Below, in pieces: positions 46,036 through 58,400 of a stretch of 64,000 bases of DNA. Under the pieces are notes generated by a model that was given only the letters and a program-made list of their open reading frames with translations, searched no databases and had not been told where the DNA came from. Within the stretch, counting starts at the first letter, position 1. Each line of letters begins with the position of its first letter. The stretch lies in contig NC_053127.1 in assembly GCF_010015445.1 (NCBI RefSeq), positions 6,326,004 to 6,390,003 on the forward strand, given 5' to 3'. This stretch comes from Perca fluviatilis. Taxonomy: Eukaryota > Chordata > Actinopteri > Perciformes > Percidae. Made by a program: the position numbers and the translations under genes.

Positions 46036-47315
46036 TGTATTTATAATTCATAAATACCAGTAGGTAGGAAATAGGCTGGAACAGAAGAAAAAAAGAAGAC
46101 CAAGTTGGAACAGGAAGGTCAGTCTGCTGCTGATAGATGAGAGGCACAGTTCATCACAGAAAAATCAATAGAGGAATTAAGGGGGGCAGTGGGGGCCCGG
46201 GGCCTTGTTGGTAAGGCTGACTGCTGAGTGTAAGAAACTGTTTTTATGGTTTGTTGTAGTTTGCCAATTGTTTTCTCTTCCCACATGCAGCACACAGCAA
46301 GTTACCAAAACACCAAACGGGCGAGAAAAGAAATCCCAATGCACCTCAGGAATAAAAAAAAAAAAGGTTTTATGTTTTTGTGCCACACAGCAACACAAAA
46401 CTAGAGCCTTAAGTGTGTGTGTCTTCCATACTGTCACAGCCTGAGTGTGATGGTCCCAGTAGTACAAACCTGTCAGCTTCATTCTTCTTCATCTCTTCAC
46501 ATGGACCACAGCTCTGTGAGGAAACTGTCCTGCAGACATCTTCAGAGCGTCAGCGCCTTCAGAAAACACGGGAGAGGATTAGCTCGAAGTGATGGCTTCG
46601 CTAGGAGGCTTCAGTCTAGTGAAAAAGAGGGAGAACTTCATGATTTTTAAAAATGAGATTTCATTGGTAACGGCAGGCTTCTTTAAGGGACTGTTCATTA
46701 TTTATTTAAGGGGCCACCGGAAGAGTTTTTGGGATCTTTCGTCAAAAAAGACTTGACCCTCCCTTCACCGACAATACCTTTTGTATGACCCTCCAAAATG
46801 ATTAGGAAAAGAGGCATGACCCTCCCCAACATTTCATTGATGCTTTCTATACTGGTTTGCTGATGGGGGGGCCGAGACTGAGAGCTACATGGAAAAATAT
46901 GCACCAAACAAGCAGCTTTGAAATGTTGCTCTTTTCATGAATACAAAAGTTGGGTGACCCCCCCCTCCCAGAGTAAAAAATGTTGGGCGACCCTCCCCCC
47001 AGCAAAGAATAAAAAGACATGACCCTCCCCTATTTTCCTCCGGTGGTCCATTCCATAAATACCGGTCGGTCCCTAAAACCCTACTTTTTTCGAAAAAAAA
47101 GTGATACAAAGTCATAGTATAGTATGTCAAAGAAAGTCTGCAAGAACATGCAAACTCCACACATTCTCACTCCCATCTCGTAAAATACAGACGCTTGGTC
47201 AGGTGCCTTTGGCGTTCTTATTGACGCTAAAAGTCTCCTTTAGCGTCATATCTATACGTGCTTTATCTAAACGTGCTGGGTCGGGACCACTGGCGTCACT
47301 TTTGACGCAGTTAGG
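46036..47315. other. intergenic sequence with repeat remnants
   Basis: 46660-47090 has repeated tgaccctccc and ccaccggaagagttttt strings, probably an old DNA element. No exon-like blocks or conserved protein fragments were recognised. Confidence 0.35.
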
Positions 47316-47636
47316 TTAAAGGGATACGCCACCGTTTGTTGAAATAGGGCTTATCACGGTCTACCCTGGTTGTAGATAGGTGGGCCAACACATTTTTTGT
47401 CTCATTGCAAGTAATTCGGTGGTTTTTTTTGTCTTTTGTTGGCTCACTTTTACTTACAACATGCTAACCGGCAACATAGGATTCCATTCACTATGCTAAG
47501 CTAACTAGCAGTGGCGCTGCCGGTGTTAAAACGGACTAAAACAATGCATGCACAAAAAATGCGTTGGCTCACCTATCTACAGCTAGGGGAGACCATGATA
47601 AGCCCTATTTCAACAAACGGTGGCGTATCCCTTTAA
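47316..47636. mobile_element. TTAA-ended MITE (ttaaagggatacgccaccg)
   Basis: The left end TTAAAGGGATACGCCACCG, continuing tttgttgaaatagggctta, is mirrored by the right end over about 50 bp. A worn copy without its left end is at about 31270-31480. Confidence 0.85.
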
Positions 47637-48875
47637 GGAAAAGATGGTGGTGGGCTTACGTTACCATGACATGCGGGATAAGAACGGGACAGTTGGGTTT
47701 AGGAAACGTGACACGCGGGACACGATCCCTGGTCTCCTGGGTGAAAGTCCTGTGTTGTTTGATAACCTTTCAGGGGGTTGAAAATGCACAGAAAACAAGA
47801 ATAGTGTCTACTTGTGCTACGTTAGGGGATTAAAGAACACAAACAGGAAGTGAAAAATAAAGATAGATTTATGTAGATTTTATCTACTGTATAAAGGCAG
47901 ATTTAAACTCTGGCTTTGACACGGTCTCATTCTCTAACAGACTTGTTGAGATGTACATGATTATTAAAGAACCATCCCTGAAAAACGTGTGATGTTTGGA
48001 ATATGCAGAAAGTTTTGAAAAATGCAAGAGAACAATCATTTCCTTTACATAAATAAAGACATTTGCACCTACACCCTTGAAATAAGATACAACCGTCATT
48101 TTGTTAACGTTCAATTACACATCACAAAACCTTTTAAACGTTTTGTAATTTGTATCGGAGGACAGACACGTAAATTGCTTATCCATTTCATTTTCTGCTT
48201 TTTTTGTAGTCCTTGCTTCTTTTATTTTAATCCAAAAACTCCGGTAGGATGTAATTATGTGTCTTTCTAGTCCTCATCTATTTCATTATTTGCCTTCTCT
48301 TTTGAATTTCTCATCATTATTGTCTGTTATTCTGCTTGTGAATTGAATTTAGAGGCAAAGAAAATATCCTTAGAGGAACCAACCTGAGGACAAGATATGA
48401 AGAAAAAAAAATAGTACTCTTTGAGAATGTGTATTTGTCTAAAGGTCACAGTGTCTCCGTGTTGTCGAGAGCCCAGAGCTGTCTGGCCTCTGCTGTTCGT
48501 AATTTGGCCTTTAAGTTTCCTGCTCCTGATATGAGGGAGCTTGTGTATCTGCCAGTCGCTATACGGCCCTCCGAAGCCCCTTGTCGGCTCGGAGCAGCTT
48601 TGAGCGTATTTTCAAATAAAATGGGACCTGATGGCCCCAATTTCAGCACACAAGTGCCCTCAATCTCAGGTCGGAGGCCGGCTCGGTCCCACAGCACAAA
48701 GCAGCATTGACTTCTGAAATAAGCAAAAGTTTTTTTTTTTTTTTTTTATCTGCTTTCAGTTTTCTTTTCCTTTTATCTCCCCTAGACTTTCACTACCTGA
48801 CTGTCTCTCTCTTTACCCCTAATCTCCCTCCACCTCTCTGGAGCACACACATGCAGAAAACATCTGGTGGCAGAT

Positions 48876-49500
48876 TTAAGTGCTCATATTATGCTTTTTG
48901 GCTTTTCCCCTTTCCTTTATTGTGTTATATATCTTTTTTGTGTAGGTTTACAAAGTGAAAAAGCCCAAAGTCCCCCCCAAAGGGACTTACCATCTCCCAC
49001 AGAAAACACTGTTCACCAACTGCTCCAAACAGCTCTATTGTAGTCCAGCCTTTACTTCAGAGACAAACCTGGTCACTTTGTAATACACGTTATAATGCTC
49101 GCCTAGCTGCTAGCGTGGCACGCCCTCATGCTCTGCTTCTGACTGGCTAGTAGTCCTTACCTAGCTACTGTCAGGGCACGCCCTCATACTCTGCTTCTGA
49201 CTGGCTAGTAGTCCTTACCTAGGTACTGTCAGGGCCCTCATACTCTGCTTCTGACTGGCTAGTAGTCCTTACCTAGCTACTGCGCATGTGCGACTCCCAA
49301 CAAAGATGGAACAGAAGTGAGATGTCTCACTCTGTAGCTAAAACAGAGAGCTCAACACACAGGGTGAAAAGAGGAGCTGCAGCAATGTGCAGTACAACAA
49401 AAATATGGTGTTTTTTGAAAATTAAACCATGTAAACCTATTCTGATATAATCTCTAAATACAATTATGAACCTCAAAATTAGCATAATATGAGCACTTAA
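48876..49500. mobile_element. TTAA-ended MITE with 3-copy 58-bp internal repeat
   Basis: Starts TTAAGTGCTCATATTATGC and ends GCATAATATGAGCACTTAA. Internal units at 49118 and 49176, and a third near 49232 with a 4-bp deletion (gggccc). Confidence 0.85.
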
Positions 49501-50333
49501 ATTATTTACAATTTATTTATCTGGTGTTGATTAGTCTATATCGACGACGTTTCATTTCCGGGATTGTTCAGGTGCCGCCGGAAATTCCGACAGCGGGTTT
49601 CACAAGCATATGTGTTGTCTAAAACAGTTCTCCTATATATTTGGAGTCATCCAGTGCAAAAATAATAACTCATATAAAGGACAAACTATTTACATTTCTT
49701 CAAAAAAGGTCCATATTTATGCCAAAACTCCAAACAGTAATGCTATTCTTCTCTGTAGAATGGTTTAGAACGGTTATAGACGATCTTTGGTCACATCTTA
49801 CTATTCTGACTTCGAGTGATCTCTCCTCACAATAAACAATCTTTGTTCTCCCTCGGATGACGTACTGCCGGCCTTATATGGGCGTAATGTGTGACGGACC
49901 TGCCTTCCATTGGTTTACAAGACAAAAACAAGTAACTCAAAGCATCATGGGAAACAAAATAGATGGTTCGCATCAGAGCTAGCTAGATAAACAGCCAAAT
50001 AAATCATAAATTATGGACATAAAGTGTATCAATCTTGGATGTAACAGTATGGATTAATTGCACAAAGACCCCGAAAAACTCTTGACTTCCAGGCTGGATA
50101 CAAAACCTTCTGTAAGGGCTACGAAGACTCCAAAGACATGAGCAGAACTGACTGTTAGCTTTTAGCTCCAAATGACGGTATGTTTCTACTAGTTATTATT
50201 ATAAAGTTATTAAGTTATGAATCAGAGGTGCCGTTTTGGGTCGTGTACGACCTGCTCGGTCACACAGCGGATGGGATGAGAGAAACAAACTAAGAATAGA
50301 AGGACAGTCAAAGCATGGAGTCTATCAGCTAAG

Positions 50334-50871
50334 GGCGTAGGTTTGGTTTCCACATTGGGGGGGTGGGGGGTGCACATTATAATCGGGGCGGGGGGCCTCG
50401 GTCAAAAAAGCGTCAACACTTAATTTCCTGCATTCTGGTGAATTTTTATTGAACAATGTGTGCCATTTTTTGCATCAATTTATGCTGCAAATGTCTTCAT
50501 TTATTTAAAAGAAATTATTGTCATGCATTGTTCAAAACTTCTGCATATTCAAAACATCACACATTTTTTTTTAGGAATCATGTACATCTCAACAACATAT
50601 CTGTTAGAAAATGAGACCTTGTAAAGCCAGGAGCTGCAAAGTTTAAATCTACATAAATCTATCTTTACGTTTCACTTCCTGTTGTGTTCTTTAACCCCCC
50701 AGATGTAACAAAGTAGACACAGTTCCAGTTTTCCGTGCGTGTTTTGAGCCCCCTGGATGGTTATTTTTTACCTTTTCTTTCAAAGTTTTTGAGGGGTACA
50801 AATCAACTTCTTCTAAAGATTAGGGGGGTGAGTAAGCCCTGCAACCCCCCTGAAATCTACGCCTATGCCAC
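50334..50871. mobile_element. inverted-repeat element (gggcgtaggttt ends)
   Basis: Starts gggcgtaggtttggtttcc and ends aaatctacgcctatg. Its interior 50575-50705 is an inverted copy of 47825-47970 (catgtacatctcaacaa and tctatctttacgtttcac blocks). Target duplication not resolved. Confidence 0.5.
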
Positions 50872-51117
50872 CAGCTGTTGTTGAGTTGGAAAGAATCTTC
50901 TGAGAAAATCCATGGATGATTGGTGAGTGTCCCTTTAAAATACACTGAGACTAACTGGATGATTGGATGGGTCTAGGAAGTCGGTAATAATGCATTCAAA
51001 AAAGTGTTCCTTCCAAGCACAGAACACAACAAAATACTGCTTTGACTTTTGTTTTCCACAAACAACCCGGTCCCTTCTCTCCAACTCAACTGATAGTGCA
51101 AAAGACAAGCTACAAAC

Positions 51118-51120
51118 GCG

Positions 51121-51193
<73 letters not shown>
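51118..51193. repeat. (AC)n microsatellite
   Basis: Nearly pure AC with one CCC interruption at 51155. A separate GT tract lies at 51364-51426, so the two can pair across about 170 bp. Confidence 0.95.
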
Positions 51194-51196
<3 letters not shown>

Positions 51197-51360
51197 TAAA
51201 CAACTTATGTAATGTCTATACCAATTAGTCGGCACTGTACAGATGACTGCCTCCGCCCGGCGGCCAATAAACCCCAGAGGCTCCTGGTCCATCTGCGCTT
51301 TCCGTCAGATAGGAGCATGTTTCTGCAAAGTGAAGCAGCAATGGATGGGTGAATATTGTG

Positions 51361-51416
<56 letters not shown>

Positions 51417-51984
51417 GTGTGTGTGTACTGTCATCTTCTATTGAGCACACTGCTGTAGAGGGAGAACAGGACCACATCAAACTGCATTCTCCTTACATTT
51501 TCAGTAATATGTTGGAAATCAAGACCACTGCTTGCATCCAATAGTTCATGGTGGTGGCTCGCATATGCGTTGGTCTTTGTTTGAGCCATTGTTGTGTTAT
51601 GAGGTTGCAACAGTTGTGTCCAGAGTTATTTCATACTTTAGTATACTCAGGCTGTTCTCATGAACCATTCATACACATAATTACGAAAAGTAAAGCACTG
51701 CAATTCGTAAGCATTTCACTTTTTTTTTTTTGCTGTATGTAGCACATTTGACTGCTGCTTTATAAGATTGCTGTGGGCCGTGTAGGGAGGAAGGAGGTCA
51801 GGGTGGATGTTTGGGTGATAAAACACAAGCCGGGGAGCGGAGTTCGCTTTTCTGGGGAAAACAAAAGACTTTCACCCAGGAAACCTGTGATAGTTCCTCG
51901 AGAGTGTTTCAAGCCACACCACAATCTTTTCCATAATCTTAGCTATAGTCATTTTGGTGTCTAAACTCAACTACACAGCGCTGC

Positions 51985-52400
51985 AAAAGGAGGGTTCTGG
52001 CTAGTCCACACAGCATTCTGGGAAATGGGAGAAAAACGGGCTCTGGTTTATTGGCATTTCTTTAAACCAATCATAATCATGTTGGGCGGTGCTAAGCGCC
52101 GGACGGAGCAACGGTGCCTCTGCAAAATAGCCTCTGGAAGGAACTTGTTTTGGTGGAACATGTGTACGTTCAAAAGTAGTTTTAGTCGTGCAACAGAAAA
52201 CTCAGATTGGACAGATAGTCTAGCTAGCTGTCTGGATTTACCCTGCAGAGATCAGAGGAGCAGTTAACCATAGTCCTCAGAAATCCACCAGAGGTTAGAA
52301 CGCCAACACAAAGAAAAAGGTAAGGGACATGCAGCCGAAAAGAGGGACATCCGGCGGAATTTCCGGCGGCACCGGATCAATCCCAGAAAGTGGAACTTCG
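51985..52400. mobile_element. dispersed repeat (ggctagtccacacagcattc)
   Basis: Begins ggctagtccacacagcattc with tctgggaaatgggag. Near its end it contains ccggcggaatttccggcggc. Related sequence occurs at 49520-49585 (ccgccggaaattcc) and at 4553-4640 and 59990-60080. Not coding. Confidence 0.5.
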
Positions 52401-52740
52401 TGGGTATCGACTAAAACTCAACTGACTCGGCCCCTGACAGAACTGTCATCTGGCGGTGCTGCGTCCCCGGGTCACCGTCACCTTTTGTCGGCTAAACTCA
52501 ACTACCAACAGCTGCCCTGGAGCCGGAGTCATGTGACCAGTCGTAAGTTATCATACGAATTGGTGTGCATACATTTGCGTACGATATCATACAAACCCGT
52601 TTATGAGAATGCGTTGCTATAGCCCATTGGTTAGACCACAGTACCCCTATTCATTTTTTTTGTCGTGACCCTGATATACTGTAAACCTTTAATGAAGAAT
52701 ATTAAAGAGACATTCACACACCATGCAGATGACAGTAGAC

Positions 52741-52746
52741 TTTATT
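52741..52746 (-). terminator. candidate distal poly(A) signal of the DDC-like gene
   Basis: AATAAA on the minus strand in 52727-52920, a stretch with no recognised repeat. It lies 2.7 kb past the stop, so the 3' UTR would include miniature elements. Another AATAAA (minus) lies at 54129-54134. No hexamer was found in the first few hundred bases after the stop. Weak call. Confidence 0.3.
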
Positions 52747-53695
52747 AAAATAAGAAAGACTGTATTAAAACCATTGCATGCAGCACACAGCCAAGCCAGA
52801 GAGAAAGTACCTTGATCAGCAATACTTTGACACAATCATATAAATTAACAACAAGGTTTGGTGAAGAAACCACAGTGACATGAAATGACAGATATATGAT
52901 TGTGGATGTGGACAAGAGGCAGCACACTAGTCTAGGATTCGGATTCGGACGAATATTGGGCTTTTTGACAGGGTTCGGTTTCTGCCTAACCCTAGAATTT
53001 TTTTCCCACCGAACCCTACGCTTGCACTACGCTGGACGATGTAATGACGCCGCCGTTGATTACGGGAAGGTGTTTACGTAGGTGGAGCGTTCAATGCAGT
53101 AGGCTGTGAGAAAGTGAAATTGGAACTGGTGAGCAGAAAAAGTTGTTGTTTGGCAGTACTTTCAGTCAAAAGAAGGCCATTCAAGTCGAGTTACATGTTC
53201 AATCTGCAATGCCGATTTGTCTCGTGGTGGCAAGGAACCTAACAAATGAAAAATACACTGCTGTGGACGTTGTTTACTTCATTAATGTGTTTATTGGGTT
53301 AATGGACTGAGGATGGGAGGAGGATTCGGTATTCGATCAAATCAAATCTGGGTTTGACCGTCGGAGAATATTTAATGTTTTCACCATCTACCCATTTGAT
53401 AATTTATTTCTGTCTGACCGCAGAAACATAATGTGTAATTAAAGTCTTAAGTCTAATAATAATGATTATGGTAAATCTGTCTCACTAATAAATTCTCTGT
53501 ATAACTCTAATGTTTGGGAATAAGCTCAGTAAAGAAACAAATCGTGGGCTTATGTACCCCCACTCATCCAACTGACTTACAGTGAAAGAGTGAGTTTCTA
53601 TATGAGCACCCGGATACCCAAAAATTCATTAACACACACAATGTGCAACACCTTCATCGCAGACTTTAACATCTTCTGTTATTCTCAGGTCAAAT

Positions 53696-53958
53696 TTAAC
53701 CCATTTTGGGGTTTTCTTTAATGACATTGTCAAGAATAATAATGTGCTCTTCCCAATAAAATAAAGGATCAGTCTACTACTTTCATTGAATTTGGGTTTA
53801 ATTCAATTTTAAAGGATTTGAAAAAAAGAACATTGAAAAATAGTGACAAAACCATCGGGAAAAGTGTCAGAAACGACCACCATAAAGTTTTATTTTTAAA
53901 TTTTGACCCAGAAAAACAAAACGTTGCAAGGTCGACGAAAAGACAACACATGGGTTAA
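53696..53958. mobile_element. TTAACCC-family MITE, reverse orientation
   Basis: TTAA at both ends. On the minus strand it starts TTAACCCATGTGTTGTC followed by ttttcgtcgacc, like the 58432-58837 copy. Confidence 0.7.
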
Positions 53959-54393
53959 AAAAAATCACCCCATTTACATAGAAGACACAGAAGCGCTGCA
54001 TTATGATGAGGACAAGAACATAATTATTAAACAGTGAGAGATAAAAAGCAAAGTCGATTGAGAGAAAAAGTTGCAGACAGAAAATGTAACATTTGGAACC
54101 TGCATTTTTTTCCTTTACACCCATTTGGTTTATTGAAAATTTGTTAATTTCACATACATTAATTTGCGAAAGCAGTAAAACTAATGACCACTGCTTACTA
54201 GACTGGATAACTTGGCTGTAAAGTCATTGCTCATTTCCTTTATGACATTTTACACAATACAACATTAAAATCAGAATCTTAGGCTACATTTACTTTACAT
54301 TGCTACGTTTTGGTTTCTAAGCGGAGTTTTGAGCCAAAAGCGATCTCCGTGCACACAAGTGTTTTTAGCTCCAATAGAAGAACTAATCTCCAT

Positions 54394-55060
54394 TTAAAGG
54401 TCCTATGACATGCTGCTTTTTGGATGCTTTTATATAGGCCTCAGTGGTCCCCTAATACTGTATCTGAAGTCTCTTTTATATAGACCTTAGTGGTCCCCTA
54501 ATACTGTATCTGAAGTCTCTTTTATATAGGCCTTAGTGGTCCCCTAATACTGTATCTGAAGTCTCTTTTATATAGGCCTCAGTGGTCCCCTAACACTGTA
54601 TCTGAAGTCTCTTTCCCGAAATTCAGCCTTGGTGCAGAATTACAGCCACTAGAACAGTCCCACAATGAGCTTTCCTTAGGATGTGCAATTTCTGTGTCTG
54701 TAGCTATTGAGGAGGAGAGAGGGGGGGACAAGGTGGAGGGTGGGGGTGTGGCCTTGACCAACTGCCATGCTTTGCTTGTTTGCAAGCCATGATGTCTCTC
54801 TCTCATGGGCGGGCCAAATTCTCTGGGCGGGCAAAGCAGAAAAAGGGGAGGTAACCTTTCCCCTTATGACCTCATAAAGGTAAGACTCCAGATTGGCCCA
54901 TCTGAGCTTTCATTTTCTCAAAGGCAGAGCAGGATACCCAGGGCTCGGTTTACACCTATCACCATTTCTAGCCACTGGGGGACCATAGGCAGGCTGGGGG
55001 AACGCATATTAATGTTAAAAAAACTCATAAAGTGAAATGTTCATGCCATGGGACCTTTAA
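54394..55060. mobile_element. TTAA-ended MITE with 4-copy 46-bp internal repeat
   Basis: Starts TTAAAGGTCCTATGACATG and ends CATGCCATGGGACCTTTAA. Internal 46-bp units containing tagtggtcccctaatactgt begin near 54427, 54473, 54519 and 54565. Confidence 0.88.
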
Positions 55061-55448
55061 ACTAACACGCCCAAACCAAAATATCTCATCAACATTCTCG
55101 TTTACTGGTAGTTGCCATGGTAACGTTAGTAGCTTAGTCTCAGAGAATGAGACGTTGTGACCCAATCAGGCGGCGAAACATTGTCGGTGTTGCCAAAGGT
55201 CTCCGTTTGCGGCCGTTGAGACTGAACAACAACCACGCAGATTCCAAACCAAAACGGGGTCAGAAGTGTTTTGAAATGGCTCCGCTTTAGAGGCTCTGAA
55301 GTGCCAGAGCAGTGTGAATACGAGGCGTAAAACATATTCGTTTTTAAAACCAAAACGTGGCAATGTAAATGTAGCCTTAGAATCTCAGCCTTAACTTTGG
55401 CCCATCATTTGTAGCATCAGAGTGGACAGCCTCTTTCAAGCCTTCTGG

Positions 55449-58400
55449 TTAATGATTGGGCTCCTGCAAGATCTCAAAGGTCAGCTGCGTGATGTGCCGC
55501 CACGCCTGTTGGATGTGTTTTGAGTCGGTGGTGCGTGCGCAGATGGCGAAGCGCAGGACAAAGCAGCCGGAGAGCTGGCAGGGCACCAGGTGGATCTCTC
55601 TGCTCTCGGTGATCCTTTTAAGCAGGAGCTCAGTCAGCTGATTGGAGCCCTGAGAGGAGGGGGCAAGGACGAAATAAAGCTCATGTTGTTTGGATCCACA
55701 AAAAACAGGATTTTGGTCTTGCCTACTAGACACTATACGTATACTATAGGTTACATATATTCATTGAATGATGGTGAAGATGTGAAATTAATATTTAATT
55801 TCCTTTAAACACACAAATATATATATATATAGTTTTATATCTTTTTTTCTACCTATTCAAATACGTGTTTACCTATGTATGTATGAGTAAGTTCTTATTT
55901 TTTTGTTATTTATGTATTTTTATTTCTCATAAATATTTTTTTTATTCCTCTTATTTAAAGGGGGGAAAACGAGAAATAAAAAGAAGAGTTTTGTGACCAT
56001 TTTGGTTTTTAAACAATATTATATTATATATTACATAAATTCACTAAGGGTATTGTTATGTAACCAACAACAAGAAAGAACTGTCAATGTCATGTATGTA
56101 TGCAACACTCCGAAAATAAAGCTTTGAATGCTGGGTGCTGGGTGCTGAATCCTAAACGTGATTAATCATGAATGAAGCTACTATAGGACAGCACTCCAAT
56201 TTGAGTTTATTGACGTTTCGGGCAGCGCCCTTCCTCAGCGTGTGCACAGGCAAATGCAAACAATACTCCACACACAGGTGGGTTTAATTATACAATCAAT
56301 ACTGCACAGGTGGGGTAAATCATCCCCAATTAGCACATCAATCCCAATGGAGGGAGCCCCAACCAATCCAGATCAGGGTTAGTAAACACAAACCCAGCTA
56401 GATGGCTCTACGCCTACAATTACTTCCTATCAGACCCAAAAGCAGTGCAGAGATTAAAGATTAAAGTTTGGATAGTCGGAGAGATAGTTGGAGAACTGTA
56501 GAAATAGCAAGGGTATTTGATGTTTAATCTCTGCACTGCTTTTATGTCTGATAGGACATAATTGTGGGCATAGAGCCATCTCCTGGAGTGCCAATGTTAA
56601 GTCTGTTCTCTTTCTGTAAAAAACCCCAAAAGAATTTCATTTCATTTTTCTGGTGGGTTTCTTTGGCCTAATTATGTAGTTTCAGTTTGTTTTATTCAGT
56701 TTTAGATACTAAAAATCCTTTTTCACTGCTTATTTATGGCTGGCTTTGTGTTTGCTAACCCTGATCTGGATTGGTCGTGGCTCCCTCCGTTGGGATTGAT
56801 GTGCTCATTTGACTGGGTATTGAAATTTCGTATAAAGACCACACTGGATTTATCAAGTAATCGTAGTTCTATAACGTTGGATATGGTTACCTTGAGCCTG
56901 AAGCAGACCAGTCCCATGATGACCTCGGCACAGATCTCGAACCTCTTGTCTGCTCGCACCAGACTTTCAAACTCTTTGGCCAGGGCCACTTGCTGTAAAG
57001 AGAAAAAAAAGTAGATTTAAAGTAGAATTTAAATATGTTTTTGGTAACACTTTACTTGAAGGTATTGACATAATCGTGACATGACACTGTCATAACTGTG
57101 ACATGACACTGTCATGAACGTGTCATATTACTATTGTAAAAGTCATGGATCAACAACATCTATGAACTGACTTTAAAGGTCCCATATCATGCTCATTTTC
57201 AGGTTCATACTAGTTTTGTGTTTCTACTAGAACATGTGTGCATGCTTTAATGTGAGATTGGTCAGTGTTTCTGGGTCTTTCGCATCTGTGTACTCTGCGT
57301 CTCTGCACCGTCATTGCAGCCGGGGATTGACTGTTACAGCACTGTAGCGGCACTTTCTACATAAAGTATATGTAGTGCAGTTGTGACATTACAACCATAG
57401 CTGTATGGACAGCTAGTTTAAAGGCACAATTTCTGAATACGGGCTGTGAGCATTTCTCTGTGGATTGAGCATTTTGATACTTTCACAGTATTTATGAATA
57501 ACCTCGACCTGCTTCATAATAAAAAAAGACATGGAAGTCTCACAATATGGGACTTTTAAATGAACTCTATCAGAGAGAAATTATTTGAATTTTAACCAGG
57601 AATTTAAGGGCAAAGAGACATAGTGGATCATGCAGTTGGTCTCCTACCTTCCATCAGACTTTTAACACCAAATAAAACACTAGACTGCTGTATAACTTGT
57701 AATGTGTCTCCTACCTTGCGTATATGAGCCTGCAGGCCTTGGATTCCATACATACGGAAGACAAACCACAGCTTTAGTGAGCGAAATCTTCTTCCGTGTG
57801 GAATCTGCCAATTCTGCAGGAGAGAGGAGTGGTTGTAGCTTTAACCTCTTGGAGTTTGGTGCTAACTGTAATTATCTGATTTCTTGAAAAAATTTAAATG
57901 AATAATGATTCATCTCACCCTATAGTCTGTGACCAGCCCTGTTGAAAGAAAAAATCAGAAGAAATCAGTTAAAAATGTCACATCACACGCTAATATTGTT
58001 AATTCCGCTTTTTCAAACTATTTTAGGGTCAGTGTGCCATCTCGTCAGATCTAATACATTATCATACAAAAACAAAAGCAATTTCTCCGATAAAGTTGAA
58101 TCAACATAACTCTGACATTGAACATTATAAGCTTCAGAAAATGATCTATTGTAAAGCTGATGTATTTGGGATTGCCTTCCACTTAGGGATGCAAGTAAAG
58201 ATTATTTCCATCGTCGATCTGTGGATTATTTTCTCGATGAATTGATTAGTTGTTTGCTCTCTAAAATGTCAGAAAATGGGGAAAAATGTGGATCAATGTT
58301 TTCCAAAGCCCAAGACGACGTCCTCAAATGTCTTGTTTTGTCCACAACTCAAAGATATTCAGTTTACTGTCACTCTTGTTGACAGAATGGATACCCGAAA

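Noticed and set aside
48429..48710. 93-residue plus-strand open frame in the MRPL22 to DDC-like spacer
   Set aside because: Overlapping open frames on both strands and no recognisable domain; compatible with chance in a G/C-richer patch.
44641..55448. Possible additional gene between MRPL22 and the DDC-like gene
   Set aside because: I found no exon-like conserved block here. Most of the interval is assignable to miniature elements, microsatellites and AT-rich spacer.
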